In this document: in pieces, positions 9,023 through 16,083 of the stretch
Layout of the letters: every line of letters begins with the position of its first letter
Position numbering within the stretch: the stretch's first letter is position 1
From: Sorangium cellulosum So0157-2
GTDB lineage: Bacteria > Myxococcota_A > Polyangia > Polyangiales > Polyangiaceae
Reading direction: 5' to 3'
DNA: 64,000 nucleotides
NCBI RefSeq assembly: GCF_000418325.1
Contig: NC_021658.1
Location: 5,753,501-5,817,500, forward strand
Position numbers and translations under genes: made by a program
Notes under the pieces: generated by a model
What the model was told of the DNA's origin: nothing
Database searches by the model: none
What the model saw: only the letters and a program-made list of their open reading frames with translations

Positions 9023-9988
9023 TCAGCCCCCGTCGAGCGGGAAGAGCTGCAGGTTGACGACGACCACGCGCTCGGGCGGCCGCGACTCGGCGATCACCGC
9101 GCGCATGTTCTGGTAATAGCTCACGTGGAGCTCGGAGAGCTTCGCGAGGTCTGCCTCGGAGACCGTGAACACGTTGAACGAGAAGCGCCCCTCGGCCTTG
9201 CGCGTGAGCCGCGAGAGCCCGACCCCGGCCCAGAAGCACTTGAGCCGGTGCTCGGCGTCCGGGTCGGGCCGCGTGTCCACCGTCCGGATCGGCGCGACGA
9301 TCCACCGCCCGCGGCTCTTCCGGATCTGGCCGGCCTCGGCGAGCCGGTCGAGGCAGCGCGCCTCGTCCTCGACGGGGAACCCGAGCCGCCGCGCGATCCA
9401 CCCCGGCTCGTGGCGCGGCAGCGCGCGGTAGGACGGCATGTCCAGGGCGAGCAGGATCGCGGGGAGCAGCGGCTCCTCGTAGACGGCGCGGCGCTGGGCC
9501 TCGAGCGTGCGCCACGCCGCGCTCGCGGCCGGCAGCGCCGCCGGGTCGGCGAAGAGGGCCACGAAATCGAGCAGGCGCAGCGAGCAGGCCTCGACCATCC
9601 GCAGGAAGTCCGGGAGCCGCGGCTCGGCCTCGCCCGAGAGCCAGCGCGCGACCGCATAGCGGCTCCTGCCCGCGCGGCGCGCCACGTCGACGATGGGCGA
9701 CATCGATCGCAGCTCCGAGAGGAGCGCCGCGACGCCCTCGGCGGACGCCGGGTCGGTGTGCGCGAGCCAGGCGGGCGTCGAGGGGAAGAAGCGCCCCACC
9801 GCCCCCGCGACGTCGACGCCCGCGCGCCGTGCCGCGACGAGGAACGTGGCCGCGGTCGGCCAGCGCCTGCCCGACTCCCACGTGTAGACGACGTTGGTGC
9901 GGAAGCCGAGCCGGCGGCTGAAGCCGAGCTGCGACCGCCGGCCGCGGAGCGCGCGGATCAGCTCTCTTGCGAGGAATTCGTGGTTCAC
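9023..9988 (-). CDS. DUF4423 (TIGR02147-type) putative DNA-binding regulator
   Basis: A 321-residue protein resembling the DUF4423/TIGR02147 family common in deltaproteobacteria-like genomes. The N-terminal ~60 residues look like a helix-turn-helix: LIRALRGRRSQLGFSRRLGF then VVYTWESGRRWP. A second such segment may lie at residues 95-120 (VARRAGRSRYAVARWLSG). The C-terminal ~110 residues carry the DUF4423 signature with SELHVSYYQNMRAVIAES and VVVVNLQLFPLD. It is divergent from the lipoprotein gene at 10098, with a perfect 9-bp inverted repeat in the shared promoter region. It may control both genes; that is inference from layout. Confidence 0.75.
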   Translation of the reverse strand: MNHEFLARELIRALRGRRSQLGFSRRLGFRTNVVYTWESGRRWPTAATFLVAARRAGVDVAGAVGRFFPSTPAWLAHTDPASAEGVAALLSELRSMSPIVDVARRAGRSRYAVARWLSGEAEPRLPDFLRMVEACSLRLLDFVALFADPAALPAASAAWRTLEAQRRAVYEEPLLPAILLALDMPSYRALPRHEPGWIARRLGFPVEDEARCLDRLAEAGQIRKSRGRWIVAPIRTVDTRPDPDAEHRLKCFWAGVGLSRLTRKAEGRFSFNVFTVSEADLAKLSELHVSYYQNMRAVIAESRPPERVVVVNLQLFPLDGG

Positions 9989-9998
9989 GTAGCGCAGA

Positions 9999-10040
9999 TT
10001 CGCACATGTACAGGCCTGTTTGCTCTATGAAATGTGCGAA
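9999..10040. promoter_or_regulatory. Candidate operator between divergent genes
   Basis: TTCGCACAT (9999-10007) and ATGTGCGAA (10032-10040) are exact reverse complements 24 bases apart, centre to centre 33 bp, about three helical turns. The pair lies 11 bases upstream of the DUF4423 start and 58 bases upstream of the lipoprotein start. That is a natural place for a regulator to act on both promoters. Confidence 0.55.
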
Positions 10041-10097
10041 GCTGAGCTGGCGTCGCCCCGGGGGCCGACGCAAGGTAGGCCGCAGGAGGTCATGAAC

Positions 10098-10898
10098 ATG
10101 CGCGAGCGGCTTTGTCTTTCTTGGGCGGTGGCGGCGGTGATGAGCGTTGGCCTGTGGGGGTGCGTGTCCGGCGACGGCGGAGGGCCTTCGGACGACGCGG
10201 CGCCGGGCGGCCAGATCGGCGGCGTCCACGTCGAGGAGGGCGGGTGCGACGAGGAGAGGGTGGACATCGGCGTGGACGACGTCTCCCCGCTGGGCTTCTC
10301 GGCGCGAGAGGCGCTCTCCGCCCTCTCCGGGGAGCGCTCCGCCCCGCTCGCGTGGTCGAAGGGCGGCAGCGCCACGGCGACGGTCGCCGCGGGCGAGCTC
10401 GTCGCGGCGCGCTTCGTGCGATCGACGGTGGCGACGGTGGCGACGGTGGACGGTGGGGTCGCCGCGGGCGAGCTCGTCGCGGCGCGCTTCGTGCGATCGA
10501 CGGTGGCGACGGTGGCGACGGTGGCGAAGAGCGGACCTGGCGGCGCCGAGTCGACGGCGATCGCCGCGGACTGCGCGGATCACCTGCAGCTCGACGTTCC
10601 GCTGGCCTTCTCGACGGAGGACGGCGCGTTCGACGAGTCGTTCGCGGTCACGCTCCGGGTCCCGCAGGTCGGCGCGGGCCGCTTCTTTCACAGGATCGAT
10701 CTCGACGCGCTCCAGGGCTCGTACGAGGTCACCGAGGTCGATCCCACCGAGTTCAGGGAGATCTTCGTGTACCTGAGCGGCGAGCTGACCGGCAGCGCCG
10801 TCTCCGGCACGATCAGCGGCATCGCCGAGAGCCACCCGATCGGGACTGGGCCCGATTCGTCGGTATCTGGGCAGCCGTTCTCCGTGGCGGATTTCTGA
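10098..10898 (+). CDS. Lipoprotein with internal 25-residue duplication
   Basis: A 266-residue predicted lipoprotein; lipobox GLWGC with the lipidated Cys at residue 22, followed by a Gly/Ser/Asp-rich linker. The function is unknown. A 25-residue unit starting VAAGELVAARFVRSTVATVA occurs twice in tandem. The C-terminal half looks like a beta-rich domain (FAVTLRVP, YEVTEVDP, VYLSGELTGSAVSGTI). AGGAGGT at 10084-10090 lies 7 bases before the ATG at 10098; the ATG at 10092 is in frame but too close to the ribosome site. It is paired with the divergent DUF4423 gene, an arrangement suggesting one-to-one regulation. Confidence 0.7.
   Translation: MRERLCLSWAVAAVMSVGLWGCVSGDGGGPSDDAAPGGQIGGVHVEEGGCDEERVDIGVDDVSPLGFSAREALSALSGERSAPLAWSKGGSATATVAAGELVAARFVRSTVATVATVDGGVAAGELVAARFVRSTVATVATVAKSGPGGAESTAIAADCADHLQLDVPLAFSTEDGAFDESFAVTLRVPQVGAGRFFHRIDLDALQGSYEVTEVDPTEFREIFVYLSGELTGSAVSGTISGIAESHPIGTGPDSSVSGQPFSVADF
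10383..10532 (+). repeat. In-frame 75-bp tandem duplication
   Basis: Two 75-bp units begin at 10383 and 10458. The first 67 bases are identical, starting GTCGCCGCGGGCGAGCTCG. They encode the duplicated 25-residue segment of the lipoprotein. The identity at DNA level implies a recent event. Confidence 0.85.
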
Positions 10899-10969
10899 GC
10901 GCTGCGGCGGCGCCGCCCGGCGGCATGCGAGGGCCCTTCGGACCTTTCGACGCGGGCGGCGGCTCGCCG

Positions 10970-11413
10970 TCAGGCCGGGCGGCGCAGCTGCTCGCGGATC
11001 TCCATCAAGATCTTCCCCAGCATGTTCCGCCCGCTCCCGTCGCCCCCGTCGGCCCAGTAGGCGTCGTTCGCGGTGTGCTCGACCAGCTCGGCGTCCCCGG
11101 TGTCGAGCAGGGCGCGGCGGAGATCCTCGTGCTGGGTGAACTTCGCCAGCACCGCCTCGCGCATGATGTCGTCCTTCACCTGCTCCCAGTCGGGGCGCAG
11201 CGGGCGGCTCCGCTGCCGGCCCATGCGGGCCGCCTCGCCGGGGCCGGGGGCGTTTCGGATCTCCTCCTCGTGGTCCGTGCCGGCGAACTTCTGGGCCTGG
11301 AAGTAGTGCTCGCTCGTGGGCCACACCTTGCCTTTCAGCGTGAACGGGTGGCGCGAGAAGTTGGAGAAGAACCCGTGGGCGTCGCCGGCGCGGTAGAAGC
11401 GGATGACGGTCAT
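10970..11413 (-). CDS. NADAR family (YbiA-like) N-glycosidase domain protein
   Basis: A 147-residue protein that is essentially one NADAR domain (DUF1768, YbiA fold). Known members cleave N-glycosidic bonds, for example of toxic riboflavin intermediates, and some remove ADP-ribose from nucleobases. The signature is well kept: FYRAGDAHGFFSNFS, WPTSEHYFQAQKF, RPDWEQVKDDIM, VLAKFTQHEDLRRALLDTG, DAYWADGG and NMLGKILMEIRE. The length is normal for the family. It follows the sugar-binding-type lipoprotein gene on the same strand after 74 bases and may share its transcript. A metabolite-repair role is most likely; no partner enzyme lies nearby. Confidence 0.88.
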   Translation of the reverse strand: MTVIRFYRAGDAHGFFSNFSRHPFTLKGKVWPTSEHYFQAQKFAGTDHEEEIRNAPGPGEAARMGRQRSRPLRPDWEQVKDDIMREAVLAKFTQHEDLRRALLDTGDAELVEHTANDAYWADGGDGSGRNMLGKILMEIREQLRRPA

Positions 11414-11487
11414 GGGCCCAGTCTATCCCATGGCGCCGGCGGCGCCCGGCAGGAACCGCGCCGGGCCTCCCGCGCGCTGCGCCGCCG

Positions 11488-12615
11488 CTACTGGATGGCG
11501 CCGATCGTGTTGAGGAAGTCGTTGTAGTCGTCGATCTTGTCCGACAGGACCACGTCGATGCCGATGTTGACCCGGCCCTTGTCGTCGACCAGCGGGGCCA
11601 GGATCTGCTTTGTCGCGTCGAGGCCGATGGTGTTGATGCCGTAGAGGATGTAAGGGACGAGGTAACCCTCGTAGTACTGCCGCTGGGTGTGCGTGGCCTG
11701 GATGCGCCCCTCGCGCATGTACTCGACGGTCTTCGGATCGTAATCGAAGGCGACGATGGGGACACCCTCGATGCCCGCGGCGTCTGCGGCCATCACGAGC
11801 CGGTACGAGATGTTGAACAGGCCGAGCATGCCGACGACGGGCGGGTTCGCGGCCTGGAGGACGGCCTTCATCTGGTCGACGTCGGCGTTCTCGTCGCCGA
11901 CGAAGACGGCCGGGGTCACGGTGAACGTGTAGCCCGCCTTCCCGATCACATCCTGGGCCGCCTGCGTCCGGTCGAATGCGTCGGGCCAATCCTTTCCGGT
12001 GACGCCCTGGATCAACACCGTGCCTGGCGGATCGGGCAGCATCTCGAGCAGGGTGCTCGCGGCCTTTTTTCCGGCAGAGTAGCCGAGCGATCCGACGTAG
12101 AGCGAGCGCTTCGAGTCCACCAGGTCGCTGTCGAACGTCACCACGTGGATCCCGGCATCGACCGCCTCGTTGATGGTGGCCTTGTTAACATCGCCGAAGG
12201 GTGAGACGCCGATCCCCTTGGCGCCGTCCGCCACCGCCTGTTGGATCTGCTGGTTCTGAAGGTCCTGCGTTGTCGTGGGATCATCGTCCGACTGGTCCGT
12301 GGGCCCGAGCACATTCCCGATGGCCTCGAGCTCGCCGATGGCCCGGTTCGCACCCACGGAGATCGGCTCGAAGAAATCGGACAGGTTTTTCGTCAGGACC
12401 ACCATCTGCATCGGCTCGAGCGAGGTCTTGTTGAGCTCGGCCACGAGGCTGTCGATCCTCGCCTCGAGCTCCATCGGAAGGAACTCGTTGTCCGGTATCT
12501 CCGCCCGCGTGATGGTGTCGCTCTCGGTGCCCTCGCCGCCGGCATCGCCGGATCCGCACGCCGCCGCCGCCAGCATGAGACCGAAGGCCGCCCAGCATCG
12601 TCCCATCGTCTTCAT
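11488..12615 (-). CDS. Sugar-type ABC solute-binding lipoprotein
   Basis: A 375-residue periplasmic binding protein of the ribose/sugar type (Peripla_BP_4 fold). A lipoprotein signal ends in the lipobox AAAC at about residue 20. Two Rossmann-like lobes are apparent, with GAKGIGVSPFGDVNKATINEAVDAGI, VVTFDSD, TVLIQGVTG and GVPIVAFDYDPKTVEYMREG. A GAGGAGGG ribosome site stands 6 bases before the ATG at 12615. No permease or ATP-binding gene is adjacent, so the ligand and transporter are unknown. It could feed an importer elsewhere or act as a chemosensor. The NADAR gene follows on the same strand. Confidence 0.82.
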   Translation of the reverse strand: MKTMGRCWAAFGLMLAAAACGSGDAGGEGTESDTITRAEIPDNEFLPMELEARIDSLVAELNKTSLEPMQMVVLTKNLSDFFEPISVGANRAIGELEAIGNVLGPTDQSDDDPTTTQDLQNQQIQQAVADGAKGIGVSPFGDVNKATINEAVDAGIHVVTFDSDLVDSKRSLYVGSLGYSAGKKAASTLLEMLPDPPGTVLIQGVTGKDWPDAFDRTQAAQDVIGKAGYTFTVTPAVFVGDENADVDQMKAVLQAANPPVVGMLGLFNISYRLVMAADAAGIEGVPIVAFDYDPKTVEYMREGRIQATHTQRQYYEGYLVPYILYGINTIGLDATKQILAPLVDDKGRVNIGIDVVLSDKIDDYNDFLNTIGAIQ

Positions 12616-12938
12616 GAGATCCCTCCTCGTCCGTGGTTCGCTCGGTCGCGCGGGATACCCTCGCGTGAAAGTCGATGCAGCAGCGAGCATGCTCGATCCT
12701 TCGTGTTACGAGAACGAGGATCTGGCTGTCAAGCGGGATGTAAATGTTCCGTAAGGGGAGGTTTGAAGGCCGAGGCACAATTCAGGCGAATGTGTGACTC
12801 GGGGCACGGCTTCCGGGGCCAGGCCCCGAAAAAACCGCGATCTCACGCCCGTGGATCGTGGCGTTTGGCTCGAAATGTAGGTGTGAAGGCGAGAGGCGGG
12901 AGACGGAACCCTGGCGACGCCGCTCGGGCGACGCGGGG
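12616..12938. other. Intergenic region upstream of the binding-protein gene
   Basis: About 320 bases holding the presumed promoter of the binding-protein gene and the tail region of the protease gene. An AT-richer patch lies near 12700-12760. No gene, terminator or convincing operator was seen. Confidence 0.4.
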
Positions 12939-13709
12939 CTAGGGCGCGTTGACGAACGGGTCGATGAAATCGAGGGAGAGGTCGACCCGCGCATGCCAGC
13001 CGTCGGTGCAGATGCTGGGCGCCTGCACCCCTCCGAACGACGTCACGCCGACGATGGTGGGGACGCCGCTCACGTCCATCAGCGCAGGCCCGCCCGAGTC
13101 TCCCTGGCACGTGTGGTGATCCCGGTCGCCGAGACCGACCAGCGACGGGGTGACGGTGTGGACGGTGGTCGACACGTGGTACTTGACACCGCCAAACCCC
13201 CAGATCTCGTGATCATCGCCGAACCCGATCAGCCGGCCTGGCTCGCCGACCCTGTCCGCGGTCAGCGGTACCCGGTTGTACGGCAGCGGCTGGATGGCGA
13301 CGGGCTCCTCGAGAATGGCCACCGCGACGTCGTGCCCCGCCTGTTTGTTCGTGGGGTCGTACGCGGGGTCGATGTGGGTCTCGACCACGTTCACCCAGAA
13401 CCCCTCCTCGCCATAGGAGTCGGTGCCGAAGAAGGCCGTGACGGTCCCGCCGTCGACCTTCTCCGGCGTCACGCAGTGGGCGGCGGTCAGGAGCACCTTC
13501 GGAGCGATGAGCGAAGCGGTGCAGATCTCGCCGAAGTCCTCGCCTTCCGGGTAGATGCGCAGCATCGCCACGGCCGGATCGCCCTCGTCGACGGTGCCTC
13601 CGATGATGCCCGCGGGCGCTTCGTCCGTCTCGGCCAGGGGGAGGTCGTCCACCTCTCCCGTGCACGCCGAAAGGATTGCTGCGACCACGAAAATGATGCT
13701 TCGTCTCAT
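12939..13709 (-). CDS. Trypsin-like (S1) serine protease lipoprotein
   Basis: A 256-residue secreted serine protease of the chymotrypsin/trypsin family. The triad is complete: His78 in LTAAHC, Asp127 in HDVAVAIL and Ser205 in CQGDSGGP. A zymogen-type start IIGG at residues 35-38 follows a short acidic propeptide. The lipobox LSAC at residues 13-16 suggests anchoring as a lipoprotein. Four further Cys fit S1 disulfides. GGAG precedes the ATG at 13709 by about 8 bases. The target is unknown; predatory myxobacteria use such proteases outside the cell, and some take part in envelope processing. Confidence 0.88.
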   Translation of the reverse strand: MRRSIIFVVAAILSACTGEVDDLPLAETDEAPAGIIGGTVDEGDPAVAMLRIYPEGEDFGEICTASLIAPKVLLTAAHCVTPEKVDGGTVTAFFGTDSYGEEGFWVNVVETHIDPAYDPTNKQAGHDVAVAILEEPVAIQPLPYNRVPLTADRVGEPGRLIGFGDDHEIWGFGGVKYHVSTTVHTVTPSLVGLGDRDHHTCQGDSGGPALMDVSGVPTIVGVTSFGGVQAPSICTDGWHARVDLSLDFIDPFVNAP

Positions 13710-14071
13710 GATAAGCTCCGCTTGGCTGTTGAGCTGAGCGAGCGGGGCCCAGGCGTGGACCTGGGCTGCTCCTCGAGGCTCGACTGGCCCCTGCGCCGCC
13801 GCTCGATGTGTACCTGGTGAATGCCGGCGACCTCGGTCGTCCTTCGCTCGAAGGGCACGGACAGGGATCTTTTTCTCCTGCGCGCACCACGGCGCACCGG
13901 GCGATCTCGGCGCAGCTGTGACGTGGCCTGCGCGACGCGCTACGGCGGCTGCGCGCGTCGCGCGAAGCCCGATGGCCTGGCTTAGTAAGGCTAACTAACT
14001 TATCGTGACGAGGCTCCGCCGCGGGGAGGCCTGGATGGCGACGCATCGCCCCTCGCCGGCGGACCGCGACG

Positions 14072-14330
14072 TCATCGATGCTCGCCCAGCCACGCCCGAG
14101 CGAGCGCGAGCGTGCGGGCGTTCTCGGGCACGTTCTCGAGGAAGCCCGCGCGCCACGCGCGGTTCGCGATCTTCGCGGCGCGGGCCAGCAGCCGGTCGCG
14201 GCCGAGCGCGATGGATCGCCGCCGGCTCGCCGGTCTCGACGTGCCGCGCGAGGTAGACGGTGCCGAGCGAGCCCGCCCCGGCCCGCCGCTCCACCACGTG
14301 ATGCGGTCCGATCCGCTGACCCGGCGTCAT
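14072..14330 (-). pseudogene. Remnant of a Ser/Thr protein kinase gene with internal deletion
   Basis: The first 39 codons (14330-14214) read as the start of a bacterial Ser/Thr kinase: MTPGQRIGPHHVVERRAGAG, then the Gly-loop remnant GAGSLGTVYLARHVETGEPAAI. The catalytic Lys, HRD and DFG regions are absent. After a frame change the sequence reads ARAAKIANRAWRAGF then LENVPENARTLALARAWLGE and ends in a proper TGA at 14072-14074. From memory this resembles the C-terminal tail of large myxobacterial Ser/Thr kinases. The two gene ends are thus joined by a deletion that removed nearly the whole coding region. It is not expected to make a functional product. Confidence 0.6.
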
Positions 14331-14716
14331 TCCGACAACAGTATTGCATAAGCGACCGCGCCAAAGGCCGCGGCCGCGCGGCGGGCGCGGGGCGATCGAC
14401 CCGGAGATCCCGGCGACCGGGCCGCCTCTTCCCGCAAAAATGCCTGCGATCCGCGGCTGCGCAGCGCTTGCCTACATGTAGGGAATTTGGATCCAGGTTG
14501 CCGGATGGGGTACGCTGCAAGTTTCGCCGCAAAAAAGTTGTTCGTTCGGCGCGCCATGACGTACCCAGTCGAGCGCGTCCCCGGCCTCAAGGGAATCGGG
14601 TGGGCGCCGAGCTCCGAACACGTCGACGGCGCCTCCTCAGCGCCGGAGAGACGGGCATCCGGGCGGGCTCGGCCGTCGGACAGCCACGTCTTTCGAACCA
14701 TCTAAGGAGGTTTCTG
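14331..14716. other. Intergenic region upstream of minD
   Basis: About 385 bases. AAGGAGG at 14704-14710 is the strong ribosome site of minD. An AT-richer patch (near 14480-14545, including a run of A) is a plausible promoter area, but no clear -35/-10 pair could be assigned. The minD frame stays open through this region but has no family resemblance before the GTG at 14717. Confidence 0.4.
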
Positions 14717-15544
14717 GTGTCAAAGGTAGTCGTCGTCACCTCGGGCAAGGGCGGAGTCGGCAAGACCACCACGACCGCAAACCTCGCGTCCGGTATCGCG
14801 GCTCTCGGCTACAAGACGATTGCCATCGATTTCGATGTGGGTTTGCGCAACCTCGACCTCGTGATGGGGTGCGAGCGCCGCGTGGTCTACGATCTGGTCA
14901 ACGCGATCCGCGGCGAGGCGACGGTCCGCCAGGCGGTGATCAAGGACAAGCGGATCGAGACCCTCTATGTGCTGCCCGCGTCGCAGACGCGGGACAAGGA
15001 CGCGCTCACGATGGACGGGGTCGGGCGCATCCTGGACGAGCTGCGCGCCGCGGGCTTCGATTACATCTTCTGCGACTCGCCGGCCGGCATCGAGTGGGGC
15101 GCCCAGATGGCGATGTATTTCGCGGACGAGGCGATCGTGGTGACGAACCCCGAGGTCTCCTCGGTGCGCGACTCGGATCGCGTGCTCGGCCTGCTCGACG
15201 CGAAGACGCGGAGGGCGGAGCTCGGCGAGGAGCCGGTGAAGACGCACCTCCTGCTCACGCGGTACGCGCCGGCGCGCGTCGCGAAGGGCGAGATGCTGGG
15301 GCACAAGGACGTGCTGGAGCTGCTCGGCATCCCGCTGCTCGGCGTGATCCCGGAGTCGCAGGCGGTGCTCCAGGCGTCGAACGCCGGGACGCCCGTGGTG
15401 CTCGATCCGACGAGCGACGCGGCGCAGGCCTACCTCGACGTGGTCCAGCGCTTCCTCGGCGAGGAGCGGCCGCACCGCTTCCTCGAGCCGGCCAAGAAGG
15501 GGTTCTTCAGCCGGATTTTTGGCGGCCAGGCGGCGACCGCCTAG
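14717..15544 (+). CDS. minD: Septum site-determining ATPase MinD
   Basis: MinD is a membrane-associated ATPase of the ParA/MinD class that recruits MinC and is released from the membrane by MinE. The deviant Walker A motif SGKGGVGKTT (Lys11 and Lys16) opens the 275-residue protein. IAIDFDVGLRNLDLVMGCE, FDYIFCDSPAGIE and VTNPEVSSVRDSDRVLGLLD are classic MinD motifs. The C-terminal segment KKGFFSRIFGG fits the amphipathic membrane-targeting helix. The GTG at 14717 has AAGGAGG 6 bases upstream. minE follows after 11 bases. Its usual partner minC lies about 11.5 kb upstream with unrelated genes between. Confidence 0.95.
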   Translation: MSKVVVVTSGKGGVGKTTTTANLASGIAALGYKTIAIDFDVGLRNLDLVMGCERRVVYDLVNAIRGEATVRQAVIKDKRIETLYVLPASQTRDKDALTMDGVGRILDELRAAGFDYIFCDSPAGIEWGAQMAMYFADEAIVVTNPEVSSVRDSDRVLGLLDAKTRRAELGEEPVKTHLLLTRYAPARVAKGEMLGHKDVLELLGIPLLGVIPESQAVLQASNAGTPVVLDPTSDAAQAYLDVVQRFLGEERPHRFLEPAKKGFFSRIFGGQAATA

Positions 15545-15555
15545 GGGGTTGTGCC

Positions 15556-15870
15556 ATGTCGATCATGGATTATTTCCGGAGGTCGCAGCCGAAGTCGGCG
15601 ACCGTGGCGAAGGAGCGTCTGCAGATCATCGTGGCGCGCGAGCGCGTGCGCCCGACGGGCGAGCCGGATTATCTGCCGCGGCTCAAGCAGGAGCTGCTCC
15701 AGGTGATCTCGAAGTACGAGCGGATCGATCTGGACCAGGTGAGCGTCAACGTGGAGCGGAGCGGCGATTGCGACGTGCTCGAGCTGAACGTGGTGCTCTC
15801 CGAGTCGGAGCGGGCCGCAGTGCGCGCCGCCGCGTCCCGCGCGGGCGCCCCGGCCGCGCGGAGCTTCTGA
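15556..15870 (+). CDS. minE: Cell division topological specificity factor MinE
   Basis: MinE (104 residues) stimulates MinD ATPase and drives Min oscillation. The N-terminus MSIMDYFRR is the amphipathic membrane-binding segment. AKERLQIIVARER is the MinD-contact strand/helix with the expected spacing. YLPRLKQELLQVISKYERID and VSVNVERSGDCDVLELNVVL form the dimerisation domain. The C-terminal ~20 residues are Ala-rich and not conserved. AGGGGGT lies about 7 bases before the ATG at 15556. It is translated just after minD, surely in one operon. The duplicated hairpins at 15965 and 16053 follow. Confidence 0.93.
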   Translation: MSIMDYFRRSQPKSATVAKERLQIIVARERVRPTGEPDYLPRLKQELLQVISKYERIDLDQVSVNVERSGDCDVLELNVVLSESERAAVRAAASRAGAPAARSF

Positions 15871-15964
15871 CGGGGCGCGCCTCGGCCCGGTTCCAGCGCT
15901 CCACCTGGTCCAGGAGCTGGACCGCCCTGTTCCACCGCGCGGGTGCGCGGCGCCGTGCCACCTG

Positions 15965-15994
15965 GATCGTTAGGTAGTCTAACGATCGGCTTTT
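15965..15994 (+). terminator. Intrinsic terminator after minE (copy 1)
   Basis: GATCGTTAG (15965-15973) and CTAACGATC (15979-15987) pair perfectly around GTAGT and are followed by GGCTTTT. The structure lies 95 bases after the minE stop and would end the minDE transcript. Confidence 0.65.
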
Positions 15995-16052
15995 CCGCTT
16001 CGACGAGGGTCCTCATGTTCCACCCCGCGGGCGCGTGGCGCCGCGCCACCTG

Positions 16053-16083
16053 GATCATTAGGTAGTCTAACGATCGGCTTTTT
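16053..16083 (+). terminator. Intrinsic terminator after minE (copy 2)
   Basis: Second copy of the hairpin, exactly 88 bp downstream: GATCATTAG and CTAACGATC with one mismatched pair, followed by GGCTTTTT. The stop codon of the convergent SWIM gene (16067-16069) lies inside the hairpin's right arm. Confidence 0.55.

Noticed and set aside
10970..11413. NADAR protein as part of a defence island
   Set aside because: Neighbours are a binding lipoprotein and a DUF4423/lipoprotein pair, with no toxin, nuclease or ADP-ribosyltransferase.
8712..11765. A long minus-strand open frame of about 1000 codons
   Set aside because: It crosses several supported genes in other frames and strands; an artefact of high GC content.
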